A stretch of 64,000 bases of DNA from Larix kaempferi. Its lineage: Eukaryota; Streptophyta; Pinopsida; Pinales; Pinaceae. Within the stretch, counting starts at the first letter, position 1. The number at the start of each line of letters is the position of its first letter. This document shows, piece after piece, positions 37,000 to 50,144 of this stretch. Position numbers and translations under genes: made by a program. The notes under the pieces are model-generated. The model did no database searches, was not told the DNA's origin, and saw nothing but the letters and a program-made list of their open reading frames with translations. The DNA is taken from assembly GCA_027924585.1 (NCBI GenBank), contig BSBM01000320.1, positions 1,927,501-1,991,500 on the forward strand, written 5' to 3'.

Positions 37000-37459
37000 C
37001 ACTACAAGGAAAAGGCCCTCTAGTGGAGGTTATAGCAGGAGCCCCTAAAAAAGAGGTCGAAAATCCATTTATAGTGGAGGTTTCTAAGGGAGGCGATCGG
37101 GCGAAGATTTTAGCATATGTTGTTTTTCGGTGTGTTTAACACCAAAACACACTGGTGCATTTCTAAACATAACGCAGCGGTGTGGCACGAAATTCTACGG
37201 CACCACGACAGAGAAAAAATATCGATAAAAAAAATTAATTAAAAAACTCGTGTTATTTTAATACCCGTTTCGCGATGCGTTAATAGATACTAAATGCACC
37301 GGGGCATTATAAGATAAAATCCACAGTGTGGTTAATAGATGATAATTCATCGCATTATCAATATATTTGTTAACGGCAAGTCAAATAAAAGGTGCACCAG
37401 ATAACCATAACCGCATCGGTGCATGTTTAATCAACAAACACACAGCCTTTTACTATAAA
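37000..37459. mobile_element. CACTA transposon 5' end with subterminal repeats (copy 2)
   Basis: Same CACTACAAGGAAAA terminus and GGTGCA-type subterminal motifs as at 13300-13759, again ending at the ATAAA target site of the solo LTR. Confidence 0.75.
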
Positions 37460-40400
37460 TGTAATATCCCGAATTTTGGACGGACTGTTTTATGATGTTA
37501 TATTGGGCCACGGCCCCAGCACCTGTGATTTATTCTTTTGTAGACTGACACATTGGGCATGGACCCTGACTAAATTTCATTGCTTGATTATATACTAGGC
37601 AAGGGAGCCCCAATGTTCTTATTATGTTTTGATGTGGGTACAAAACCCTAATACATATTGAGATGACCTTTTGTTACTTATTGTGCATAGCTGTGATTTT
37701 ACATGTTTATCCTATATGATGTGTTGAGCGTGGACTTCGAAACACACAAGAGACCTACGTACTGGGCATAAGCCCCGATGTACCTAGATGAATGTTTATG
37801 TATTGGGAGCAAGCCCTCATGTACACTGAGTGTTGGGCATAAGCCCTGGAGCACTCCAAGCTTGAAATAAAATGAATACCGGATCCGAGGCCACTTAAAT
37901 AGTCTAGATGTGCCTCACGACCACATTCTATCTCTAGTGTTGAGCAGAGGCTCTGGAATTGCACTAGCGTAACACCCATGTGAGAGTGTTGAGTTAAAAG
38001 GCTCTGAAGAGCACTCGGGGTTACTAGATCTCAAGTGTTGAGTCTGAAGGAATCTGAAAAGCACTTATGTTTCTTATCACAACTATTCGAATTGATTAAA
38101 TAAATCTTATTATCATCAAGTGCTGCGGGAACTACCATGTTAAAACGAGGGAATCTGACATGCAAAGGGAGAGACTAGAGGTGCCTATCCTAGCTTACCG
38201 AGACCGTCCAAAGAAGGGGACCTTATCCTTAAAAAGATTAAAAAGAAGTATCATGTGAAGATACATAAAATATAACATCACCACTTAAAGCATAAATTAA
38301 CTAAATAGTAGTTTCCTATGGTTAAGCATGCATAAAAGCCTCAAGGCTAATGTTATTATTAACAACTTTAATAATAATGATTGTTACTATTTCTTTATTA
38401 AACACATTTGTTTTATATATAGTTGATGCATTGGGTTAAGAAATCAATAATGCATTAATAAATAAATTGAAATATTAAGTTGATCACAAATTATAGAAAG
38501 GCTTAAATAAAAAAAGTACTTTAGTTAAACAAATGGAAAAGTCATAGTTCCAAAAGAACTAGTGATTAATTAAAACAAATATTCTTTTATAAATTAATTT
38601 ATTTGATTTAAAGAAACCAAATTATTCCAACAGTCCTAATTCAAGATTTCCCTACATAAAGAGGACAGACCCCAAAGTTTGGGGATCATCTTTTCATCAT
38701 CACTCTCTTATGGAATCAAAGAGAATTTTCTGCTCCAAGAATTGAAGTAGCTCACATAAGTTTTAGACCTGAACCAGCAGTGGAACTAGGGTCTCTATCT
38801 CTCAATTTGCATGTCAGAACCAGCTCGGGGGGATCCATACTAAACCAGGAACGGTTGTAGGATCAGGGTTGGGAGGAACGTGGTAGTCCCAAAGTTATCT
38901 AGTCAAGGAATCATTCAAATCAGGTCAGCTGAACACATCAATATTTTCCACTAATTAATGGTTTGAGTGTGCAGGTTACTACAGAAGAAGGGCACGTTAC
39001 AAGCTTGCAGGTATGAATTATTCCACTCACCATATTTTATTTATGCAATTTGAATAGCTTGTTACTTAGTATTTAATTCCCTTAAACCATCTACATCAAT
39101 ACTTTTCTTAAGGAGCAAAGGGCCTTTAGGGAATGGGTTAAATGCATATCAAACTTCATATTCAGAAACCTTATCAACCCTGGAAAATTACTTCGTGATG
39201 ACTGTCGCATGTCTAGCATGGCTAGTCCACTAGCCTGTGCTAGACATCTATGTAGAAAATCTATAGACTAGTATTTCCTATAAGTTTGAACAGACAGTAT
39301 CCTTTTTATTCTGACAGTATCTTATATACTAATCAGTCATTGTTTCCATTATAGTTTGGTTATTTATTAGACAGGTAAATACATGTATTACAGAGATCTT
39401 GTAGAACGAAAGATAGGGCTTAGACAGCCACAAATACCTTTTTCATATTTTATTATTAACCAAATTATTGTAGATTTATTCCTGATCTAAACCATTATTT
39501 CAAATCCAAACGAAATGCTAAATCCAAACCATACAGACGCCACACAGAAAACGAAAATAATAGTTGTAAAGAGAACTTTAAACATTCACACATATTTTTC
39601 TTTATTTATATATATATATATATATATATAAATCAAAACACAAGTCAAGGGGTCGAACCCCATGGTCTTTCTTTTTCCAAAACGCATCAACATGTAGCTG
39701 CAAGCTACAAACCCACACTCTCATAAAACGAGAATTTCGGGTATAGATATCAAACATACAAATCTAGAATAACAGCTGTTTAAAGAATCTATACCAACAG
39801 TAACATCTACAGGATGCCCACCTGGGCGTCATCGTTTTCCTTCTTTTACAAATCACCACAGTAGAATCTCTCCATCAAACACTATGTCCAGGAATCCAAT
39901 GCAGACAAAAGTCAAAACCCAGGGGTCTTTAAATTCAAAACTACAGTACAAGTATAGCTTCATTACGAAACCATGATGCTTTCATTTACAGTCCACATCG
40001 AAAATTAAACAGACAGATATACAATCAAAATGAGAATTCATTACGGCAACATAAAACCCCATAGGCTGAGCCACTGTTACATTCTCGGAACCAAAAACGA
40101 CATTGATAGAAAATCTAGAAACGTTGTACTTCTTACCCATATTCAAAACATACATCCAAAACACCATACATCATACAGGGAAGAATTCCCTGAGCAAAAC
40201 CCAATTTCATGACAAACCACAAGAACCACAAATGAATGTGCCAACAATGGCCATTAAAACCAGAGTATACTAGTCAAAAGCATCGGGCAAGTAATAAAAA
40301 TGATCTTCTAAATACCCATAGAAATTACACAGGAGTTCCTTTTCGCTACATCTCATTATTACATTTCGAAACCCCATAGATTCAATGCATTCGATGGTCC

Positions 40401-41695
40401 AGCCAATAGGCGACCCTTCCAGACTTCCAAATAGAATCAGTGTGCCAAAGGCTCACGAAATCCTCCCATGAAACAAAACGAGACACATAAATGCACCACC
40501 AGAGATGCGAGAGGCAGAGCAACGTGGGTGGGTAAGCTAGACTTACCAATACCCTTGACACGCCAACAGAAGCCCAGGACGCCCACAGAATTACACCCGA
40601 AGCCACTACCACCTGCCAATCCAACAAGGAAACGCAAGTTAAACCCTCAAGAGGTATGCATAGGGAGAAATGAGTCCCATAACAGGTTGACGATTTTAGC
40701 AAGGCCATACCTGAGCAGGATACGACACTCTCCACGCCGCCAGGCGAGCTAAAACGCCACATGCACTGACCATGAGCATAGCTCAGGCCAGGGCACGAAG
40801 GCACCTCCAGAATATGGTGAAGTGCTGAACCAAAACCAAACGGAAACGCAGAAGGCTTGACCAAGGAAAACCCCAAATCGTTACAAACCCTCACTGGATA
40901 GCCTGTCATCCACTTTACACCAAACCCTGCTTTATTGGAGACTCGAATATTTGTGCAAAACCATAGTTTGAGTCGTGTGATAATAGCCACAACTTGCTTA
41001 GTATGCATGTGTTGGTCCAAGGGTCTCACTACTATGATTTTACATCAGCAAACCCCTTGGAACTATAACTTTTGTATTTTGGTATATCCATTAAAGGACT
41101 TGACCATCACTCTTAAAACCTATACCTTGTAAAAACTGGAAACATTTGGATAGAAAATGGATAGATCCTCTAGGGTGGAAATGTCATAGGATAAATACCT
41201 GCAATCACAAATATGAAATTATTGTATTAGCGAAAATGCTAAGTAAGTCCATAAACACCCAAGAATACTCTTACCTCTCGGCAGCCCTGTCGAGGTATGT
41301 TTTCCTCTCCTTGATTGATACATGTCCCACCATGGTTTCAACATCTCATCAACAAAGGCCATATCACATGAAGGTGCCATTTAGACATTCATAATACATT
41401 CATATGATTTCATTAAAACTGTATGAAAGAATTGCTATTACAGTTACACCGGCAATTGTAAACTCGTAACCGGGATACATCAATAATTAATTCCACATTG
41501 CTTCCGCAGGATTGAAAATGTAAAAATCTAGAGAGATCATAATTATTTAGGAATGGTCGACTTCCTTTTATCTACAGTAAGCATTTACATATTTTCCTAG
41601 TTTTAGAATTAACTTGCGACTATTTTATTCTCAATCAGCATCTATTACAGGGACGGATTTTTTTTTTTAATTTTTGCTATTTATGGGACATTGCA
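37460..41695. mobile_element. Solo LTR, type 2, 4.2 kb, inserted in CACTA (copy 2)
   Basis: Same element as at 13760-17988 with flanks ATAAA (37455-37459) and ACAAA (41696-41700). It is 7 bp longer, mainly from a longer TA tract at 39607-39630. Confidence 0.82.
39607..39630. repeat. TA microsatellite (copy 2, about 12 units)
   Basis: A TA run of about 24 bp at the position matching 15908-15921. Confidence 0.9.
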
Positions 41696-42007
41696 ACAAA
41701 GAAATTCATTGCAAAATATCTTAAAATTTTATTTAAAAACCCTACTTGATGGTGCATCGGGTTGATATGCTTAATCGCAAATATCATAGACGGTGCGCTG
41801 GATAACAATAATGTGATGGTTCTTTTCTATTTGACAAACGCACTGGTTGTTATTATAATAAAACAATTCCATGCAAAACCCTTTAAATTTGTCTAAAAAA
41901 TCCTACTATTCGGCGTGTCTCGTTTATTGTGGGCATCGGTGCACTTTAATGTCGGTCGCACCGGAACAGGGTTTAATATATAAAAAAAGTGTGGTAAAAA
42001 TCATTTT
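41696..42007. mobile_element. CACTA subterminal sequence beyond the solo LTR (copy 2)
   Basis: Same sequence as at 17989-18300, with small differences (for example ATGTGATGG for ATGTGCTGG near 41815, and one A fewer in an A run near 41898). Confidence 0.55.
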
Positions 42008-43307
42008 TGCCACTTCTCAATTTGTTTTACCCCAAGTGCACTAGTGCTTTACCTTGCCCACTTGGACGCCCTAACATAAGTGGTCTACATGGACACATTC
42101 TTCATCCGTATTGTCTACTGCTGCAAGTTTGAATTTTGACAAACAATCGTCAAAATTGAAATTTTCTGTACATCGCCAGGATGCCTCCCCGATGGGCCGT
42201 TCAACAGGTAAATGGATTCTCACTTCATAATTTAATTTTTTAATGGATTAATTTTTAGAATTAACCACGAGATCAACCGTGGCATCCAACCCATCAAAAC
42301 AAAGGCAAGGAAACTTATATTAAGGGATTAGGAAATGCCATTTGTAAATAGAGATTTATTAGTGAATAGGATGGACTTTTATATTATATTATTCAATAAG
42401 TGTTTATAACTATAATTCTCCTATATTTTTATAATCCTATTTGTACTTGTTATTCACTTTTTATGTCATTTTTAATACAGCAATGTGAAACCCTATTTGA
42501 GTAAATACAAAATAACAAGCATTAAGATAAAGGAATAAAACAATGTACAAAAGAAGTGACTTTTGTAGCAAATCATTAGGACGGACAGCTACAAGAACCA
42601 TAAAAACGATAAAGTAAAAACACCTACGATAAAGTAAAAACACCTATTGTTGTATCAATACCATCTTACAAAGTTAACACACTTCCATTTCCCATCCATC
42701 AAAATAGTTATGATATATTGTTTAAAGAGTAAACATGTTCCTAAAATAACAAGCTCAACATAGAAGAAATTGTTACCATGAAGTGAGAAAATTACTTATT
42801 CTTTAACATTGTCTAGGAAAGGGGAAAATTAATTTTACAAGTGTATGTCCCTATTTTAAATATTTAAATTCGTTATTAAAACCTTATTTGAAAAGTTGAA
42901 TACGCTCCCTAAGTAAATAATAAGATTTATAAGAAAGTACTAATTTATTAAATAAATAAATATTTTAAATATTATTTATAAACACATTTATGTACATGCT
43001 ATAATAACAAAAGAAAATATTACATAGGATTTAAATACAAAGTGTTCTTTGCACAAAATAAATGTGTAGAATTTGAAGCTTCATAAAAATTTGCTAGAAT
43101 GCATAGCTTCATAACATTGTGTTAGGCTACAAGGTAAGGATGATTCCAACCATAAATTCTACATGAATTTCAAACCCTAAGTTTTAGTTTTGATTCATTT
43201 CTCAATTGGATGTCTTATAGTTATCTATCCCTCCAAGCCAATTTTATTGCGCCTCTCCCTCTGCCCTCTAAAGCCAGGGAGATCTTGTAACATGTGTCTG
43301 TCGAGTA

Positions 43308-43712
43308 ACAAAATAATACAAAGTAAAAAGTAATAAATGTTATGTGGGCCATAAACAAAAAAGAATAATAGAAAGTAAAAAGTAAATATGAGACTTCAAC
43401 TAGAGAATTTAGAGCTTAGGATTAGGTGGTAAATATTATGTCGGCCATAAACAAAAAAGAATAATACAAAGTAAAAAGTAAATATGAGACTTAAACTAGA
43501 GACTTTACTTTTTACCTTTAATACAAAGTAAAAAGTAAATATGAGAGTTTAGAGTGTTTGTCGAGTTTGTCTAGTAACAAAATAATACAAAGTAAACAAA
43601 AAAGAATAATACAAAGTAAAAAGTAATAAATATTATGTCGGCCATAAACAAAACATAATAATACGAAGTAAAAAGTAAATATGAGACTTAAACTAGAGAC
43701 TTTAGAGCTTAG
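43308..43712. repeat. AAAGTAAAAAG-rich complex array (copy 2)
   Basis: Same shuffled array as at 19608-20012, including the inverted piece, apparently without length change. Confidence 0.8.
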
Positions 43713-43800
43713 TATTAAGTGGCTCGGGTATTACACTCAAGGAGCTATTCAAGGAGGCGGCGCTTGATAGAGCCTAGGATTTGGATCTGGGATGGTTTAG

Positions 43801-43926
43801 TTTGGATTCAAACTTAATTTTTTTTAGTTTGTTACATCCTTGTCTCATGAATGCTCACCAAAATTAACTTTGGATACAAACTTAATTTTTTTTAGTTTGT
43901 TCTACCCTTGTCTCATGAATGCTCAC
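43801..43926. repeat. 68-bp tandem duplication (copy 2)
   Basis: Same pair of 68-bp repeats as at 20101-20226. Confidence 0.88.
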
Positions 43927-44346
43927 TTGATGACCCAAGGAAAAACAAGCTAACAAACAAGTAAAAATATCATTTTTAAATGTTTTGACTCTCTCTATAC
44001 TTTGAAATATTGTCTATACTTAACAAATTGATTATGTATCTCCAACAACTTTGTTTGGGATTTTGTTACACATTAATACTTGGCTTTAAAATCCGGACAA
44101 GTGTTATGGCTATTAAATTTTACATGCTTAGCAATTGTTGAATGTATTGTCCAATGTAGTAAAGATAATTGTAAAATATAAGCTTATATGTTTATAATTT
44201 CTTACTACTCATCTCCATCGAACTTAAATATGTTCATCCTCTTTAGTTTAGATGGAAGAAGAACTGTATACAATACTTTAAAGTTGTCTCTACTAAATAG
44301 TAATATGTTTTTGGCATTACTTCAATAATATTAACGGCTGTCTCTT

Positions 44347-44448
44347 CCCATTATACATACAGAATTTCTTCAAATGAGAAATAAAAAGATAATTATCTAC
44401 CCATTATACATACAGAATTTCTTCAAATGAGAAATAAAAAGATAATTA
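44347..44448. repeat. 53-bp tandem duplication (copy 2)
   Basis: Same pair of 53-bp repeats as at 20647-20748. Confidence 0.92.
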
Positions 44449-45512
44449 CTTTAAATTATTGAAAGAAACAATGAAATTTGAAATACTACCATTGATAGAA
44501 TTTTGTTTGTAACATATAAGTATGAATTTGCGGTTTTGTAAAATAAAGTTATGCTATAAACAACATAAATATAGCATTTATCTCACCACGACTGATTCTT
44601 TTTATCGAGAATACAATGTCGCCAAGCTCTTTCGGTTCTTCCACAGTATGCACAGATCAATATTAAATCAAAATAATAGGGAACATATAAAACAAAAAGA
44701 ATTCAACGATGTTTTTACTTAAACAAATTAGTCATATTTAAACTACTGAACCACTGAGTAGATATTGTCTCTAGGACATCCACACACAGCTACCATTCTA
44801 CAGCAGGCAACCCTACATTGATTCTCAAAGAAAAAATGAGTAAACAAAGAAAATATCATGATTGATTTGTATATTTAAAAAAGAAAACCATTGCAATTTT
44901 GGCTCTAATCCACAGCCCCACAGCAGGCGATAAGATGATCTGAGAGGCATCTATAATTACAAGAACAGAATTCCATGGTATTATTGATGATACTAGCCAA
45001 TGACTCACCTCCAGTATTTGATGTGTCACCCTAGAGAATGGTCCATTTACAAGCCAATGAACTATTATATGAGACAACGGACTTGAAGCATCTTTGTGAG
45101 GTAGTGAAATGCTCGCAAATTATTTGTGTTTTTTTACGAGTGTCAGCATGCAGATGACATGTTTTTTGCGCACTAGAAAAATGTTTCACTTGCAAATCTT
45201 TTACATAGACAAATTAGTCTCAATTTTCAGCTTGAATTTGTAAGAAAAGACAATTTTCAATCGCAAATATTTTAGAGCAGCAAATAAGTGTCAAAATTTT
45301 GAGCATGCAGCCATTTCTGTCTGGCAAAATTTTATTTCTGTAAAATTAATTTACATTTTAATTTTGTATCGGTTGAAATTGGTTATCCAATATTTCATTT
45401 ATATTATAATGGCTTAATGGATTCCATTAAATCCCAGTTAATGTACGAACTTGGTAATGGCTAGGCGAGAGCAGCAACGCCCCAAAATAGTAATTATGTT
45501 TTTAATCAACAA

Positions 45513-46112
45513 TCAAATTCTATGAAATCTACCAGTGGCAAGCGGTAGCGAGGAAGTAGGTGGTGCAGTGGGGACTTGGGCAGCGGAGGCGGCGGTGGTG
45601 GTGGTGGTGATGGGCCGTACGTAGCCGAAACGTGAATTTGAGGACGACGAAGGAGGACGTTGCTGCTGAATGGGGAGATTGTTATTTGTTCTTCTGTTAG
45701 AAGTTGCTCCGACTCTTCTGGAATTAGCTGGAGGCGGCTGCTGCATGGAACGGCTTGTGTTGTTGTTGTTGCGGTTCCACTTTGCGTGTTTCCTTTTGCG
45801 GGAGACGCTGATCTGTCGGGACCGGAGCATGGAGCCATTCAACTGGAGAGCTTTGTCTACGCTGTCCACATCTGAGAACTCCACGTACGCATATCCCTTT
45901 GGGTTCCCGAACTCATTTGTGGGAATGGTAATGCGGTTTACTGTCCCGCAGCACTCAAAATGTGTCTTCACATCTTGTGCTCTGCACCAATAGTCAACAT
46001 TGTCTACGTAAACTGAATATCGTTCGAATTCTCCATCTTCTCCTTCTTTAATACGTATCGCCTCCTCTTGCAAATGCAGCTTCTTCCCCGATTTCTCAGA
46101 ATTCATGGCCAT
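45513..46112 (-). CDS. PABN-type nuclear poly(A)-binding RRM protein, single exon (copy 2)
   Basis: This is the second copy of the 199-aa RRM gene, with the same predicted protein and, by eye, the same coding sequence as the copy at 21812-22411. RNP2 VYVDNV and RNP1 KGYAYVEF are intact, and the start ATG is at 46110-46112. Flanking bases differ slightly, for example T for C near 46243 upstream and G for C near 45290 downstream. The two are therefore separate copies in the sequence rather than one stretch read twice without change. Whether both are transcribed cannot be told from DNA. Confidence 0.85.
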   Translation of the reverse strand: MAMNSEKSGKKLHLQEEAIRIKEGEDGEFERYSVYVDNVDYWCRAQDVKTHFECCGTVNRITIPTNEFGNPKGYAYVEFSDVDSVDKALQLNGSMLRSRQISVSRKRKHAKWNRNNNNTSRSMQQPPPANSRRVGATSNRRTNNNLPIQQQRPPSSSSNSRFGYVRPITTTTTAASAAQVPTAPPTSSLPLATGRFHRI

Positions 46113-47794
46113 GTCGAGTTATTTACTATCACAGATTTTCTTTTCCTTTAAGATCAACCAATCTACTCTCAGTCTCAGTGAAAACCGAAACCACCCAGTA
46201 TTTTAAGATTTGTCGCTTCACGGATTGTCGCCAACATATAACTGCTTTGGGATAGTAATTATATGGATCGATGCCTTATGGATTTGGTTTAACGAGTGGT
46301 ATTGTAATTATATGGATCAATGCTTTTGGCAAAGATGTGTATGGCCACCGTCGGCGAAACAAAATTGAAACTGGACAATACAATAAAAGAAGACCCCGGC
46401 CATCATCTAAGGTTCCAATTCCAATCATTCAAGACAAACTTTAAATCCAACTCTCACTCTTCACTTTTAACCAAATTTCCTGTGTCATCAATGATTAGAG
46501 ACCAAGGAATGGAATGTGAATGTGAATGTAGAATCTTTCTTAGAAGTACCACTAAAGACGAAAGGAGTGTGGAGGATACTTTGCAATGTGAGGGCAAAAA
46601 GTTAAAATTTGCTTACATATCTTCTATCAGACTTTGGTTTTTAAAACTATGTAGGAGGTACAAAATTAAAAGTTAGAAGTTGAAAGAATCTTTGTTCCAT
46701 CACTTTAATTATTTAAATTTGTATAATTTTTGGAGATGTGGTTGTCATAGGATGGGATTTTAGCATTTTTATTTTTATTTTTATAGGAAAATGAAGGCAT
46801 TCTTGTTGCATACATTTTCGAACCTTATTTTGTCTTTAGCATTAGGACCTAAGTTTCTAAAGGAAAAATTTAACATTAGAACCTCTTTTCCATTTTTAGG
46901 AGTTGTCTTATTAGGAGCATCCTCTTAGTGAAAAACCACCTAATTGCCCCTAGAATATCACTTGGGGTCAAAGACCCTAGAGAGAGAACATGTGTCATGG
47001 TTGGAGACCTTCTTCATAGTGCTTGAGGCCTATAAGGTTCATTTTCCTATGCAAATCCCTTATTTTTCCTTCCAACCATGGCCGAGGTCCCTAGACCCAT
47101 CACAGATGTCAAAAACCAATTGATGGAATCCATATCTCATATCCCACTTAGAGGACTCGTGTGTTGCTACATGGGCTCATTCAAGACACTTGAAGTTCAT
47201 AAGATTCAACAATATTAGGAGGAAATTATTTTCCTTCACCAACCATGTTCAATGACCTATGACCCATCCTTACTGGGTAAAGCTCCAAATGGCAGCCATA
47301 TCCAACCTCCATGCCAGACAACCCCTATAGAGGGTTTGTTTTGAGGTTCGCAGGTGTTCTTCATGGCCATTGAACCAAAGAAATGGTGTCTACTACCTAA
47401 GGCCCAATTGTTTTCCTTTTCTAACTATAGAGTTAGATATATAGAAGGCCTTGATTTAGGGATTGAGCCCTTTGTTTCCCCTCTAGCCATGTTTAGACCT
47501 CAAAGACCATTTTCAATGCAAAAATCTCACTCATGGCACTTGTCTACCATGGCCTAGACAATGATTCATGGTGTGGTATCGAGACAAATTCTCGTTCACC
47601 ACGTGTGTTGTGGTTTAATCATGGCGCTTGTATCTCTCTAGTAGGATAGATATGTTGTTGTGGATCAATACCCATGCCTTGAGGGTTTTAACTTGGGAAA
47701 CCCTCTTTCTCGTTTCTGCTGCCTTGCACTTGAATGTGCAAATTCAAGAGCTGGATATTACAGATCAAAGTGCCATCATTTGGGTTTCCCTTCG

Positions 47795-48464
47795 TTCCTC
47801 AGAGAATGATGTGCAATCGTTTGGGGGTTTTGAGTTTCCATTGAATTTGATAAGAACACATTGGAAGCACAGCATTCCTCGGAGATTTATGTGCAATTAT
47901 TTGGGGATTTTTGGACCCCTTCATTCCTCAGAGAATAGTGTGCAATTATTTGGGGGGTTTTGTTTTCCAAACAATTTGATGGGAAGACATTGGAAGCAAA
48001 AACCATTTTTCCTCTGCCCCCTGTATTTCCTAGAACATTACGAAGGGAGGCTTGCACATTTAATGATTATGAGTAAACAAAAGGAGTCGAACATCAACTT
48101 CTTTAACTAGTTCTGCCTTTGTTTCTACTGGAGCTACTCGCTTTGGTTCTACTCCTGCAGGAATTGGCTTTCTAACTGTTGCGGGGTCAACTCAATCAGC
48201 ATCTTAGGGTTATCTGTCTTTACCTAGGTTGGAAACCCAGTGTTATCCATGGGAGGGCTCCTATATAGGGTTACATTAGGAAAAAGGCATGGTTTTGGAC
48301 CGAAACGAGACTGGGGAGAATAATGTGAAATTTTTTGGGGTTTTGGTTTCCAAAGAATTTGACGGGAAGAGAGTGGAAGCAGTACGACGTTCCTCGGAGA
48401 ATAATGTGCAACTATTTGAGGGTTCTGTGTTTCCAAATAATTTGAGAGGAAGAGAGTGGAAGCA
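47795..48464. repeat. Degenerate ~75-bp repeat, five units (copy 3)
   Basis: Same five-unit block as at 392-1061. A C-to-A change near 47999 at the end of the third unit replaces a His with Gln in the plus-strand frame. Confidence 0.8.
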
Positions 48465-49010
48465 TGGTGAAGGAGCAAGGGCATTAGTGTCGGGTACCTC
48501 GAATATAAGCTATGACTAGATTTTTTTCTCTCTTCTCTTAAATGTGTCTTGTTTAGTTTTTTTACTCCAATGCCATTTTTTTAATTCTTTTATATCTATG
48601 ACAACTCATGTTGATTCACTTAATATCTTATACAATCATATACACGCTCTAAAATACATGTAGTACAATCCATAATTTTAAGTATCGTTTATGACCTGTC
48701 ATAGTTCATTTTCAGTAGTTTCACATACTGTATATTTGTATGCACTTTTAGAAAAATCCAACCCTGAATGTGAATGCGGTTCTAACTGAGACCTATTGTG
48801 AGTTGGAACAATGGTATTCTTGGGTTTTTTAACCTATGTCCATTGCAGCTTTTCAACTCTTGCAAATTTAATTTAGAGCTTCTTTTTACCACTTCTCTCA
48901 TGGGCCTTGGAAAGAAGCGTTTTGGCTCTTTTCAAGATCATAGGAGGAGGCCCGAATTGTTTCATAATAAGGATAGTCTCCTAGATCAACGAGGAAAATG
49001 TAAGTAGCTT

Positions 49011-49148
49011 CCATTGTAGTAACAAAGTAGGAGCAGACATAATTGCAATGAGGACAATGATTTCAACAATTGATGTGCTATTTAAGTTGCCGACAAATTC
49101 CTCCTTGAGCTTCTTCTGAGGATCGAGGCAGTCACTAGAGGACTTCAT
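49011..49148 (-). pseudogene. PIGW/GWT1-like N-terminal exon fragment (copy 3)
   Basis: This is the third copy of the isolated PIGW-like N-terminal fragment, identical in predicted residues to copy 1. The minus-strand ATG is at 49146-49148. As in the other copies, the match ends after the first hydrophobic segment. Confidence 0.6.
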
Positions 49149-49981
49149 TGAAATATCATGAATATAGAATATTCTTCCACTCCAACGTGGAACATAAGCC
49201 ATTCTCTATATTTGACGAATACATGTGCTTTGTAATTACATTTGTTTTCCTCGTATATGGGTGCCTCTCGGTACATTGAGCCATTTCTTCAAATCCATTC
49301 CTCTTAATACTTTTGTATAGTATTGCAAATGGGTTTATTTGATTTAGTGATTTGTTGTAGCTCTCATTAGTATTAATTTTTCCAGATGGAATGTTAGATA
49401 GGTCAAAATGCGGTTTTCACACACCTGTCACAATGTTACCATTTAAAGATGGAAAATCATAATAACTTGAAAACTACAATATCAAATCCTTCTGCCAAAG
49501 TTTATGCTAGAGAATTCACACGATACAGATTTAACTATTCTTGAAAAGTTATCGCCACAAGCTAAAATATCAAAGAACCTTGCAGATGTGCTAACAATTA
49601 GTATTTTCTAGAAGTTACAAATTTCTTTGCTAGTAATATCTTGCTTAGCAATTGATTTCTCTCATTCAATTCAACTCTTCTCTGATGGGTTCCCTACTTT
49701 AAATATCTATCTCTTCTCCTGCAGGATCTACTTAAACAGTTGTGGCTGTAGATTTCATCCAAATTTTCATGTGTAGGGTTTACGTATTTCTTTTTTTTTT
49801 ACATTTCATGCATGGCACTAGGTTTTGAAATCCTCCTTATTGTGGACGGTTCGTGAAAATAGAGACCCACAGTGGCTTCAATGTTGGCATAATTTGGTAG
49901 GTGGTTTGGCCATTGGACAGTTTATTTTTATTGGTCATGGCCGGGACTAATGACCGAATCCTTTTCTACCAACCCAAACAT

Positions 49982-50144
49982 AGATTAATTCTCATACTTA
50001 TTAGATTACCTATTAACAAGTCCTTCTCATCCCGTCCTTATCGAAAAAAAGAGTCATTATAATAGATTAATTCTCATACTTATTAGATTGCCTATTAAAA
50101 GGTCATTCTCATCCCGGCCTTATCGAAAAAAGAGTCATTATAAT
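49982..50144. repeat. 82-bp tandem duplication (copy 3)
   Basis: Same pair of 82-bp repeats as at 2579-2741, beginning at 49982 and 50064. Confidence 0.9.

Larger units (their letters stand above)
23703..47403. repeat. Tandem 23.7-kb unit, copy 2
   Basis: This is the second, complete copy of the unit, offset 23,702 bp from copy 1 at its start and 23,701 bp near its end. Small indels account for the drift: a 2-bp loss near 31080, a longer TA tract near 39607, loss of 6 bp near 43277 and a 1-bp gain near 45056. It carries several substitutions not seen in copies 1 or 3, for example at 23957 and 24313. Confidence 0.95.
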
